Source: Himantopus leucocephalus (Eukaryota > Chordata > Aves > Charadriiformes > Recurvirostridae). From it: a stretch of 64,000 bases of DNA. A program made the position numbers and the translations under genes. Positions 11,601 to 23,837 of the stretch are shown here, one piece after another. A model generated the notes under the pieces. That model was not told the DNA's origin. It was given only the letters and a program-made list of their open reading frames with translations, and searched no databases. Position 1 is the stretch's first letter. Each line of letters opens with the position of its first letter. The stretch lies in contig RSEF01000001.1 in NCBI GenBank assembly GCA_003993805.1, positions 143,666,213 through 143,730,212 on the forward strand. The letters run 5' to 3'.

Positions 11601-14600
11601 TGAACTCCCTGACCTCCATCCATTACCGTCCTTCTGGCCACGAAGAACAGCATGTGAAGCTCATGCAGACTTTCAGTCCAATAAAATTTCATGAGAAGAA
11701 AACCCATATTAGTAGAATCAGCCTCCTTTGTCTGGTTTGAGTTCAGGTCACAACCATGAGCATGGCAACATGCGTGCTCTGTAATTCCAGTTCTCTGAGA
11801 CAAGCCTGTTATCTCTGCACCGAGGCTTCAACTGGTTAAAGCAGAAAGCATCTTTTATTCTTCCAGAAAATGTCTTGATTAGTTAGTCCCTGAAACGAAC
11901 GTACTTCTCGTATTAATCTTTTGTTAATTAAGGAAAAATGTCAATATGACTCCAAAAGGTAAACAACAATAGTTTCCACCCACACTAGAACTTTTTCACA
12001 ACCTGTGTTCATTCTTTTTTAATTTGAATCCTGCTCACAGAGGGCTAGAATTGCTAGGACCCGTGGGAAATAACAGCTACAGGCACTGGCTGAATTTTTT
12101 AGGCTATAACAGGATTCACAGTAAGCTAGAGAGCAGCAAAATCCCTATTTTAAAGATAATTCCTCCCAATTACTTCTTTTTTCTCAGAGCCTGATCTCAA
12201 GGATCTGTCACCCATAGTAGCCATCTTTACTTGCCAAGAATCTTTGCTGCAGGACCAGGACATCACCTTGTGACTACGCACTATTCAGACCTTCCCTTCA
12301 AGTCCCCACTGCTCTATAGCAATAGGATCTGCAAGGAACAACAAGGCAGTAGCCCTTTTATGAAAGACCACTATTCCAAGCCTTAAGTCATATCATGTGA
12401 CTGGTCCTAATGTCATCATCCTGTGACATAGGAAAGCAGATATAAATGACTAGTGGTAAGAGTAGGTGAGTAGCAAAGAACCACATACATCTCTGTGCAC
12501 GTCATTAGCGGTCATATCATTATTTCAATAGAATTAAGATTTTTTGAGAGTATAAATGTGTATAAATGAGGGTTAAAAAGCCCTCTCAGAGTCTGCCTGT
12601 AGTAGGTCTGGAACATCAACACTTGCTTCTCTGGGATTAAATTGCTCCCAAACCATTTCCTAGTCTTGGGGAACATTTTTACTGCCTGTGATGTTCTCCT
12701 GCTTGAAAACATCAGAAACAGAATAAATGATTAAAAATGCTTAGAGAGATATCTTAGCCCAGCTAAAGGCAATGGGACCTTTGCAGTGGCCTTCAAATGA
12801 AGGCAGGATTTCATCTTGAAATCTTTTCATTCTTTATTTTGACTGGAGAAAGAGGTAAATAACAGACAGTCAGCTAAGCAACATCAATTATCCAAATGTA
12901 TGAAGTTGTCTTTCTCTGCCATAGGGAATTTTGGCTCTTGTAGTCTGCTTATAGGGAAACTTTTACCACTTGAAATGAAAGTCAGGGAACAGAAAAAAGA
13001 ACACAGCCTCTCAATCAAATACAGAGGCTTCCAGGGTTAGTTTCCTCAGGCATGTTATCTAAGCTGCAAGAGAATAGAAATTATGTTAAACTTCTGCACA
13101 TTTCTTCAGAACCTTTACTTTAGACAAAAATGATTGGTATGAAATTTACTTTGGATGATAAACACACAGTAAGAAAGAGCAGCCCAAGCAAACAGTTTTA
13201 AGAAAGAGAAATGCAGCAACTGTGAGAAAACAAGTTATGCATCCTCCCAGATGATCTCCTTTCCTTTCCACACATGCACAGAGAGAGAACATGTAGCACT
13301 TCCATGACAGTAGAAATCACAGCCTCTTCAAAAAATTAGGGTGGTGTAGTAGGAGGAAGACAATAATTATTTGGTCTTTCTGAATCCAGCAATGAAAAGA
13401 AAAGAAAGTAAAAAAAAAAAGAAGACTTAAAGCCGGGCTTTTCAAAAGAGGCTAAAGTGGTGTCAGTTCACACTGAATCTCAGTGAGAGGTGGCTCCCTA
13501 ACTCTCTTAAACTCTACTGCAAGTCCAATCTGAAAAAAGAAACTCCCAAACACTACCTAATGGTTTCTATTTTTATCTAAGACAGAGTCTTTAAATTCTA
13601 TGAGGGCAAGAATAGGACTCTTCTCTCCTCCTCATCTCTTCCCAGCTGTATCACTCTGAGAATTAGCATATTAATGTTTATGAGACTGTTTCACTCAAAT
13701 TTGAGAGGGCAACATGAAAAATAGGAGTATGGCTATTTATAACCATTTTCTTAATGTTGAAACGTTAAGATTTTGAAAATTTTTGATGTTCGGGAAAACC
13801 TTTATCTGTTATGTAAGATTTAGACAGCCTTCCTCTGTGTTCTCCTATAGATCAGCAGTGCTATCTTAGAGCAAACTAAACAGGTCTTCCAAAAACATTA
13901 GTTTTTAAGTGTCTGCATACGACTGTAAATGATATTATTCAAGTATGTCTAAGCTTCTGTCAATTCAGAGCCACAACCCTTTTAAGTTTATAGTCCGGAT
14001 AGCAGAGTAGTCATCTACAAGGACCTTTGAAAATGAATGGGCTTGCTAGACAACAAATAAAATGGGATTTTGCTCTGATGTGTAAAACTCTCCCATCTCT
14101 GTTCTTATATGGGAAGCATTAAGATTGTCTTGGCTTGAGGCACCAGACCTGAAGAGCTGACATAACTACAGCTCTGGAAACTCTCCCTGGAAAGTCACAA
14201 AGGGATGAAAGGCAAAACCAAGTTTTAAACTGGATGAGAAAACAGAAGTCTGACTACAGGCACAGATCTAGAAATAAAAAAAAAAAAAAAGAACATATGG
14301 TATGGTGCGCTGCCTGAATGACAAACATATTTACCAGAACACCACCAGAAGTATATGCATTAAGGCAGGTGGACTTTGTAAAGTCACTGGTATTAAGATG
14401 ACCTGCCGGGGAGTGGTATAAATTCAAAAGAAAATGTTTAACCTCTCATCATAGATCACTTATACTTCATGTGTAAAAAAAGGTGGGGAGAGACAAATCT
14501 AATTGATAAACTATCAGTTGAAAAGTCTGATGACTCATTAAGGCGCTAGCTACATAGACCCTGATCAGGAAAGAGGAACAGATTTCATCAGTGGTTTTTT

Positions 14601-15461
14601 TCTTTGGCTTTTTTTAAATGAGAGAAAAAAGTCATGCAAGGACAGGACTTTGGTTATGAGTTTCAGCTTGCTTAATATGTACTGGGAAAGCTTTCAGGGA
14701 TGAAGCAGAAATAATCTCAAGTGTCAGAATACTGAGTAGGAGGCAAGTGGCAATTTGGAGCTAAAATAACCCATTTTTTAGACACAGTCAGGCATATTTC
14801 ATTGTGGTTTCAGAAAAGAGCTATTGTTGAATACTGAATTTTACTGGGTTAATAGAAGTCTTGCTCTTTATCTGAAAGTGCAGCATTTGAATGCCATGGT
14901 GGAGGCCACTGAGTCTCCCTGGCTTCAGCAAAATTGACTTAAAATGTGTGAAGCTTCTCTGAGAAGAGACTAAGGCTACAGACACCTTTTTTTTCTTTAC
15001 AAATGAAAAATAAGTGTTTCAGAAATACAAGAGCATACAAATTCATGGTAAAAACTGAAGTTGTTTTCCACCTGAATTTTTACTGAGCTATTAACAACCC
15101 ATTCAAGTATGGGTATATTTACTTGTATTTTGAGTCTCCAGGGTGGCCAAACCCAGATCATTTTGCATTTCTACAAGATCTGAATGGCAAATTTCAGAAT
15201 GTCACATTTTATCACAATAAATGTCAGACACAAGGCACGTTTGTGGCCAGTTAGACCTGTTCTCCCTGTCTGTCAGGAAAGCAGATAGAAAGGAAATGGT
15301 CTTGTTCCAACATTTATTAAACAACAGAATTGACCATCATGATTCAGAGTCAGACAGGAAACAGGGGCTTATTAGGGTGTCTTGGCATTATGTTGTTACA
15401 GCATTGGATGCTTAAGACAAAGACATGGAGGCCAGTTCACAATTCAGGTATCTTGCCCAGT
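8608..15461. other. Non-coding stretch with weak repeat echoes
   Basis: No coding exon is supported. Weak repeat-like text occurs in three places. About 9405-9500 has 'gaccatctagccctagtat', like old CR1/L3 elements. About 13433-13545 has 'gggcttttcaaaagaggct', like a dispersed sauropsid repeat. About 13580-13650 has 'attctatgagggcaagaat', like an L2 tail. A 15-base A run is at 14276-14290. All open frames here are short and unsupported. Confidence 0.4.
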
Positions 15462-15600
15462 TAAAAATTAGAAAAGGGTGATCATTATTGTTATCCTGAC
15501 CGGGAAAGGATCAGAACAGAAAAACAGATGAGAACACAGGAGACAGATTGGGAACCTAGCCCCTGCCTGAGAGCCTTGTCCCTTACTAACCCCATTAATA
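15462..15600 (-). repeat. Possible antisense MIR relic
   Basis: 'cattattgttatcctgac' is followed by 'ggagacagattgggaaccta' and then 'cctgagagccttgtccctta'. This resembles the complement of a MIR (ttatccccattttacag ... gaacccaggt ... gagccctgtcc). The preceding 'tatcttgcccagttaaaaat' at 15449 could be the complement of the 'gacttgcccaaggtcac' core. It is highly diverged and recognised only by order of motifs. Confidence 0.35.
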
Positions 15601-17989
15601 ATACCTTTCAGTATCCATCAAATGGCAGCAACACCCCACAGCACACTAAGAATTTTACATCCAAACTAAAAAGTGATTCAAAGAGTTATAAACTGTATTT
15701 ATTTTGCAATAACAACACAGTACTCTCCCAGGGTTAGGAGCCCACTAGGGAGTTCATGGGGATGGGGCAGCTCTCTTCAAGCATGTAACAGAAATAAAGA
15801 GCTTAAAAGAAGAAAAGCGAAGCTTACACAAAGAGGTAGCTGCTCTGCTGAGGTCCTGTGCCCTGCAGAACCTCTTCCTCACTCGTCCTTCTCATCACTC
15901 ATCCACAGTCATGTCTAGCCCTCCAGCTAAGACCGTGAACACAGTACTGCTGGCCGCCCATGACTTTGCCATTGCCAGGACCTTGAACACAGGCTTCCTC
16001 AAGGTCTCCCACTCTGGACTTCTAAAGCTAACAAGATTGAGTGGAGGAAATCTTGAGGAATATGCAGGAAAAAGGAGACAAAAGAAAACAGGAAAAATCC
16101 CATACCTGCGGGTTCACAGGGCTTAATGGCATCTGGGCCAAACTTACCTCAATCAAGCCGTGCAGGACCTTTCAGACAGCTCCTCCCTCCTGCTGGTACA
16201 CCAAGGAGAAGACCTAGAGCCTGAACACAGCAAGGGCAGAGACCATTTGCCAGAACTATAAAACATGAGCTGCCTTCACCCCATTTTAACATCAGAAAGG
16301 ATACATGATGGTTACATCTCAAATACCCGGATTTTGGCTAAGTTTTCCTGTCAGCTGTGGCACATGTATTCTGAGTGGCTTAGTTGCATGCCAAATGCAG
16401 GAGTCATCAAGCCTACCACCATCTCTCTGCTTTCTCTTTCCCATAACCTCTACCTAAACACGTAGGCAATATCATTACACCAGTAAGTCCAGACTGAGAG
16501 TAAGAATAACGAAGGGGAAAGTTTTATCCATTTGAATTTTACGACATTAAAAGAAAAACCATATTATCTTTAAAAGCTGTTATTATTATAATGTCTGGAA
16601 GCTCCAGACATGAGCCAAGATTGCTTTGTGCAGGTCACCATGAAGTTACTTTAAAAAGTTACTATAAGTCATGTTCCCCCTTTTCTACTTTACCTTTCTG
16701 CTACTAGTCACTGACAGTGTTATGATAGTCAGACAATGCCAAAATAGTCTGATCCACCATGGAAAATCTTATGTTTCAGTCTCCCAGAGTTCATTACCTA
16801 AGGCTTACTTTTAGAGGAAAAGCTCTCTGCCTTTAAAATTTGACAACAGATAAAGAAGAAATAGAAATGCCATTTACTGGCTCAAAATTAAAAACACTGA
16901 GCTGCTTAGACCTCTTATCCTTTCGCAGGATCTGCACAAGTATGCCTAAATGTCACTGTGTTCTGTATTTAATGTGCAACATACTCTGCAATGGGCTGCG
17001 CTAACCCACTTGATAGAGCACCAGAAGACATATTCAGGTTAAAACTAAGAGAGAAGGTGCAAAGAGAGAGTAATACAACAAAAAGCCCTCCAAGTAACCC
17101 CCTTAAAAGGCAAATTTCCATAATGCTGTCAATGAATTGGGAAGCTAGATCTTTCTTTATTTACACGAGCAACCTTTGCAGTAGCAATGCTGAAAACCTG
17201 CGTCGGTTTTCTCTTGACACAGATGACTAATCGCAGGGAAAAATCTAAAATCAAAAAGACCTGAGGGAGGTAAATAATGTTAGTTTAGGTTACTAGACGA
17301 GCAAAGGGAAACAGACAAGCAGAAAAAGCTAAAGGAGAATTAATGGCAGGAGAAATGCAAGCCATTCAGAAAAGCCTGCCGTTTCACCGAGAGCAGTGCC
17401 AGAGCCTTGGGGATTCCTGGTATTCAGCAGAGATGATGCAAGCTGTAAACGTAAGTCAACTTTGTTTCTCCACTAATCACACACCCCATTAAAAAAACAA
17501 ACCAAACAAAAAAAAACCCAAAACAAAACAAAAAAAAAGCAAGGGAAAAAAGCACTGGCAGCAAATTAGATTGAGGTAGACAGTGATTTTCTGTGGTCCT
17601 TTCTGAACTATTGGCATAAGTCCTACTCTCCTTCAAAGGAATGGTTACCCTTCCACCAAATCAGAGGTCCTGGAAATGATAGTTCAATGCCACAGAAGCT
17701 GACAGCTCAGTGGAGAATGATAAGAGGACTAAGGACAGCCAGAAATGGCTCACAAAGTGTCACTGTTCCCACTCCAACCTGCCACTCTGCATTTAGATTT
17801 GTATGGTCCTTAATGCAAAAATAAAATCTCTGAAAAGTTTTCCAAGGAGTGCTCTTCCTTGTTATAGCTGTACAAAGAGATCTTTTCCACTAACCAGTCA
17901 CTCCTCCTTTCTCACAGCCAGGCTTAAAAATACATTTTCCTTCAGGGATGATATATGACCCAAACTATTTGCCACAGCATAGAGTTGAA
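15601..17989. other. Non-coding stretch, nothing firm recognised
   Basis: Includes an A/C-rich low-complexity tract at about 17490-17540 (runs of A broken by C). The short open frames at 15673-15918, 15911-16126 and 16991-17230 have no splice support or recognisable motifs. Confidence 0.45.
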
Positions 17990-18250
17990 CAGTGTTTCTC
18001 AGCCTCCTTTAACCTGAGAAATCACTGCCCATCTTGTGCCACAGTGACTCACTATATTGTTGCAATTGCTCCTTCATAACCAAGCAAAAATTAGAGCAAA
18101 CTATGAGTATTCATTCATTCCTTTTATTTTCTCTCACTGCTTTGTAGAGAAATGCATATTATGTTAAGAAAATAAAGCAATTCCAGTCATTTCACAGACC
18201 ACAGTCTATGTCTCAAGGAGCATCTTTGAATCACCAGGTGGGAAGCACTG
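17990..18250. mobile_element. Probable non-autonomous hAT-type DNA transposon (261 bp)
   Basis: The block begins CAGTGTTTCTCAGCC and ends with a sequence whose complement is CAGTGCTTCCCACCT. These agree at 11 of the 15 terminal positions, so they form terminal inverted repeats of the hAT type (CAGNGTTTCTCAA-like). Inside, 'tcacagaccacagtct' resembles the 'cggaccacagt' text common near the ends of such elements. The eight bases on either side (gagttgaa, gtggagca) share only four positions, so the expected 8-bp target duplication is not clear. The length is too short for a transposase. No family is named. Confidence 0.5.
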
Positions 18251-21200
18251 GTGGAGCAAAGCATAAAAGCTATTTCTAAACCAGCAGGACAGCCTGATGG
18301 AAGCACTATTCTCACAAAAGCGCAGTTTCTTTATGACCACAGCTAGACTGCTTCTGCTACTCTATCTTAATTACAGCTAGCTTGGCTGTCTCTGCAGTGC
18401 AAACACACTGACAGGGACCATTAGCAGTGGTTCTTCACACTAACACCAGTGGGACATGGCAGCCATAAAGTCAGATCAGGTAAAGGTCAGAGCACACAAA
18501 CCTTCTAGCATGCTAGCCGAATGGAAAACGTTATGCTTGAGTTGGAACTGCTACCTGTAAAAATCAACTACCTATTAGCTTAGAGGCTATCTCTCCCCAG
18601 CTTCTTCAACTACACACACACATTTACATATTTATTGAGAGGGAACTTTCCTCATCGATACACTTGCTCAGCCTGGCTTCAATAACTCTGACTGAAGTCA
18701 TAAGTAACAGTTTGTCATCTCTGCTAACACACACGCTCAGTTCAGATGAAATACTCTTTTTAACCAAATCCTGAACACAGCTCTATTCCATCAGTTTATT
18801 TGAAAACTAAATATATTTGGCACTGTCTTTACTTGTTCCTGCATAAAATCAAGATAAGGAATGAAAGCCTATTGTAAGTAAGGATACAGCAACCTTTGCT
18901 GAAGTTTGCCCTACAATGCTTAATTCTTAGGAACTTTGGATCATTTACGGATGTAGGGAATGTGGATAGTTCATATTTTCGTTTCTCATGGAGACACAAA
19001 GGATCTTTTCCCTAAGGAATTTTCTAGCATAGATATCAGAGATTAGTTTAATATTTTCAGGTATAATGGTAGATTGGTGTAGGAAAATTACTAGGATGAA
19101 AAATTACAAGTCTGACCAGAACTTGGTCGGGTTTGGCTTAACCTAGAAAACATTTGATAGGTCCTCTCAAAACAATACTAGAAATAAATGATTACTTCTC
19201 CAGCTAGTTTCTTAGTTAAAAAAATCAGCGCCAACCACACGTGCACTAATCTGAGTTCTAAAATCCACATTTATTTGTGAACTATATAAAGCTACTAAAA
19301 TATTTAGGTACTACAGCTACACAAAATCTGTTACTGGACTATTTAATTTAGAATTAGATTTAGGATCTCAGTATTGTACTGCATGGCACCATGAAACTTT
19401 ACATCAAGTTAGGCATCTTTAGGCTGTCACTCGAACCACTTGCTAGTGCATACATCAGTTCACAGACCTGCCAGTAAGTACCCAAGCCTGCCTTCCGGAC
19501 AGAAAAATTAAAGAGAGTATGTTCAAGACCAGGACATCTTGTACAGGAAACATTTCATTTCAGGTAATTGTTTAAATTTGAAAACAAATTAGAAAACTAG
19601 ATTATTCATCAAAGTGATTGGGACCACTTCCTTTTATAAAAACATAGGGATCTCTCTGCTGACAAAAGTGACTTATATGGCAGTCTTAGTCCCTTTTGTT
19701 GAAGCTGCACAAATAATTATACTGTAATAGGCGAAGGGCTACCAATCTGGTGTCCCCCACATGAGTTAAATGTCCTTGCTCCTGGCTACAGGGTCTTTGT
19801 AGTGGTGTTTGTCAGCCTCTTCTATCAACACTGTTTCATTTACCCTAAAAATATGGTCCCGAGGCAGCAAGCTAGATTCCTCAATTCAGTTTGTAGGGTG
19901 CTCACTACAGAAAGAAGGACAGCTGAGTCCATTCCCCATTCAATGAATGTTTAGTTGTGCAGACAGGGTGGGAAAGTTTCAGTAAAAGAGAATGAGTTTG
20001 GTCTTCTAGGAGGCACAAAGCACATGCCACTCATCATTTACTCTAAACAGAAAGCCTGTTCAACCTCTAGCCTAGAGGTCAGGCCCGGCTGTGTCCCAGA
20101 TATATTCTGCTGAAACCTACTTACTCATGTGGGATTTTTGTAGAAGTTTAGGCAACACTGCGGGGAAAGAAATGCTGGACGCTTTAAACGGAGCTTCAAA
20201 TTGGGTATAGATTACTAATTAATTGCTACCAATAGCCACACATACTTATGTTTCCATGGTCATGCTCTCAGGGCAGTATCAACATAAGAAACATATTTTG
20301 TAAGTAGCCTCACTCCAAACCTGGTGAACTGTCTCAGGCTGTTGGGGAGGATGGGGAAGAAGATGCATCTGACAAGATAATTCAGTAGGGTTGCAAGGAG
20401 TACACACAGTAGGCAACTTCACCTATAACATTCCGACAAATCCTAATTAATCAAAGGAAGAAAATCTAAGACTCTAGCAAGACAGACAGAAAGAACAACC
20501 AAAGACTTGTGATCATGACAACAGTTGCTAAATGGCACTGAATTTTAGATATATTGTTAATGTAACATCTTCTGCATTTTTCTTTGCTCATAAAGCTCTG
20601 CCTAAGACAATCAATACTGGGGCTGGGGTACCACGTGTTACACAGGGAAGCAGTATTCTCAAGGCATCCATTACACTCAGCAGCTCACCCCCATGGAAGA
20701 TACTAAATCACGTCTACTCTTCCAAGCTAGAAATAAGTCTGACAACGTTTTAAGACGTTGCACATGTGAAACAAAGTGGTAGTTTGCTTTGCTATCATTG
20801 CTCTTGATACGCTGGTCTGTGGAGATTTCTACTTGTGGGCATGAAAAGACACAGAGCTCCATTTCATATGAACAGCTGCTTTCCAGGCACTTCATTTTGT
20901 GCAGAGATGTTCTGCTTCCCCCATGTTGGAACAGAACCCTTTCATGCACCTGGCAAAATTGTTGTGTGGAATACAGTATTTCTGTTTCCTCTCAATGTAC
21001 CACATTATGAGTGATGAATACTCCCATCTGTCTGACCCTGTACATGTCTTCTCAAACACTTAGACTTAATCTCTCACTTGAGTTGCACTGGTGTTAATGC
21101 CAAAAAGATACTTCATGTAGACAGGGCTCCAGCAGCTCCCATTGTTTTCCTCTTCACCCTTCTAGCTAGAATGGAAGGAAAATGAATGTGACTACAGTTG

Positions 21201-23405
21201 AGCATTCTACAAAGAAAGATGGCGGACAAACCTAAATTCACTCTGTCCACAGACCGTGCTGCCTACAGGCCAGTAAACATTTGCTTGAACACAGCACACA
21301 CTCATAAAACTACATAGCTCCTGGACTACAGCAGTAAGAAAAAGCTTAAGCTTGTTCTCATCTGCCCATGGTGATATCTCTCTGGTGATGAAGAGGGGTC
21401 AGGATGCAGCCTACTCCCAGTGCTCTGAATTCATCTGTAAAAATCCCTTCTGCAAGGTGGCACACCATGACAGGCTGGGCAGTAAAGCTGCGAGTGAGAG
21501 AGAGGCCTTGTAGCCTGCATTTATTTCTTGACAAAAGGCTGCAGCTTCAGCCATGGCAAGAGGTTCCTCTACCACAGGAGGAGGGATTCTCCACCACGGG
21601 GGAGAATCACTGCAAAGCACCTGCTGCTGCCTTCACTGTCACAGCCATCTGCCCCCTCCCCACTCCATGGCTCTTGCAGATTTCTCCAGCCGCTTGTAAC
21701 CCCCGTCACCAACATCCAGCCGCCAGAGGAGGCTCTGAGGAAGGGGCGAGGCAGGTCATGACTATAAGCAGCTGGAAGAGAAGGTAAAGGGCAGGAAAGT
21801 AAGACACTGCCTTCAGCAAGTAATAAAGACTGTAGAGATGCAGGAGAGAAGAAGAATGGGGCAAAACAGAACTGGTGACAGGGTTATATTCCGATCACCA
21901 AAGTCTCTCACTGCAGTTCTGGAAACAAACACTTAAAATCTGTTAAAGCCTGCAATGTGAGACAGCAAACATAACATTTTGGCAGTCAGTTTCACCACCA
22001 CCTGCAAAAGTTAAGAATCTGATAAGAAACAGAGTAAAAAGAACATGTATGGGATCTTCAGCCCTGCGTTCTCCTGCTACATGAACTGGTCCCAGAGCCA
22101 CAGGGCTGGGAAACTCCAGTTCTTCAGTTCTTCCTGTTCCAGGCAGATCCACCAAGAACCTCAGTCCAGAATTCCCCTCTAAATTCAGCAAAAGTTTATT
22201 GAACTGGAGTTGCTCTGAATGAAACACATTCTTCTTTGCAAAGGAAGAATTTTTATTCTTGACCCAACTTCTCCATCTTTAGTAATTTTCCTACATGGTA
22301 CACATTGCATTTCATGCTCATTTCTGTTCTCTTCCACATCCCTGATGAGGTTTTCTCTCAAAAACTGCTTTAAAACTGTTAATATAGATGACAGGTCCTG
22401 AAGTCGCCTGAGTGACCTTTTCCATTCTGTTAGCTCAAATAAACTAAGGCAAATCAGCAGAAAATCGGCTGTGCATTTTTTACTTCCCTAAGTGTGGATC
22501 AGCTGGAGATATGGCTTTCTGTATTGTAACTTCCGCATTGAAGACTGTTTTGCTATATGAGAAGTATTCTTCATTGTTGCTAATTTTCCTGGCAATTTGT
22601 ATTTTAAACATTATTAAAGCTTAAAGCAATGCAATTACTATTTAATAATTATGGTTAGTACTAACAGCACATCTGTTTGGTTTGAGAAGGCTGGCTCTGC
22701 TTCAGAAAGGCTAGATATCCATTTTATAAACATATTTGACACCACATAAAACATCAGATGACTAAGAAAGAAACCATAAAGTCGCATGATCACAGTTTAG
22801 CAGTCTCTCAGCTCATTATTCATGGCTACCAGGAAGAACGTATGAAACGTGAACCAAGCATGCTGGGTGTAAAGCATTTCAAAAAAATAAGAAAACTAGG
22901 CAATATTTCTCATTTACAATTGCTTTGATTTTCCAATTCATCAGACAGATTAATGAAGGGGAAGTTTCTCACTTTAGTGATTTTCCTCCTGTGAATGCAA
23001 AACGGACTTTCTGTTTTTAAGGCATTGGCGAAGCAGTTTAGAGATCCTCTGGGTTTTTGATGCCAGATCCTCCCTTGACATAAAAAGGAACTAATGGCTG
23101 CAATCACCTTGCCTGCAGCAGCATCAATGTTTTTAAAATACAAGCCTCTGGATTTTTTAAGGATCAGTGAGATGCTATTCGCAAGGAAGCAACTTATTAA
23201 CAAGGATGGGGGCCTCGGGAGTGGATTGATCTTTCCCATAACTGAAACATTCTTTGCAGTACATTTCATTTCAAATTCATATTAGTAAAAACAATTACTG
23301 ACACTCACATGCTAGAATTGATTAATTTCCTGTCCCCTCTGGCTAAAACTTTATATCACAAAAGATTGCATAGCAGCGCACCACCAGCAAGTCAGGACAG
23401 TATTT
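18251..23405. other. Non-coding stretch with a GC-richer block
   Basis: No exon is supported. About 21400-21790 is GC-richer than its surroundings and open for 127 codons on + (21404-21787), with overlapping frames on the other strand. No splice sites, motif or protein family are recognised. A 119-codon minus frame at 22910-23269 is likewise unsupported. Confidence 0.4.
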
Positions 23406-23837
23406 CATAGAATCATAGAATGGTTTGGGTTTGAAGGGACCTTGAAGATCTTCTAGTGCCAACCCCCCTGCCATGGGCAGGGACACCTCCCACCAGACCA
23501 GGTTGCTCAAAGCCCCATCCAGCCTGGTCTTGAACACCTTCAGGGATGGGGCGTTCACAACTTCCCTGGGCAGCCTGTTCCAGTGTCTCACCACCCTCAG
23601 AGTAAAGAATTTCTTGCTAATATCTAATCTAAATCTACCCTCTTCCCGTTTAAAACCATTACCCCCATCCTATTGCTACAATCCCTGATACAGAGTCCCT
23701 CCCCATCTTTCCTGTAGGCCTCTTTAAGTACCGGAAGGCTGCTATAAGTTCTCCCCAGAGTCTTGTCTTCTCCAGGCTGAACAACCCCAACTCACAGCCT
23801 GTCTTCATAGGAGACATGCTCCAGCTCTCTGATCATC
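23406..23837 (-). mobile_element. CR1 LINE, 5'-truncated copy
   Basis: Begins with two copies of the octamer CATAGAAT, the complement of the CR1 3' terminal repeat. It then reads 'ggtttgggtttgaagggacc', 'aacttccctgggcagcctgt' and 'tccccagagtcttgtcttct' in the order of CR1 read backwards. The element is therefore on the minus strand and broken at its 5' end near 23837, as is usual for CR1. Only the 3' untranslated region and the very end of the reverse-transcriptase frame would be present. The minus open frame at 23343-23594 overlaps this copy. Divergence looks moderate. Confidence 0.95.
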
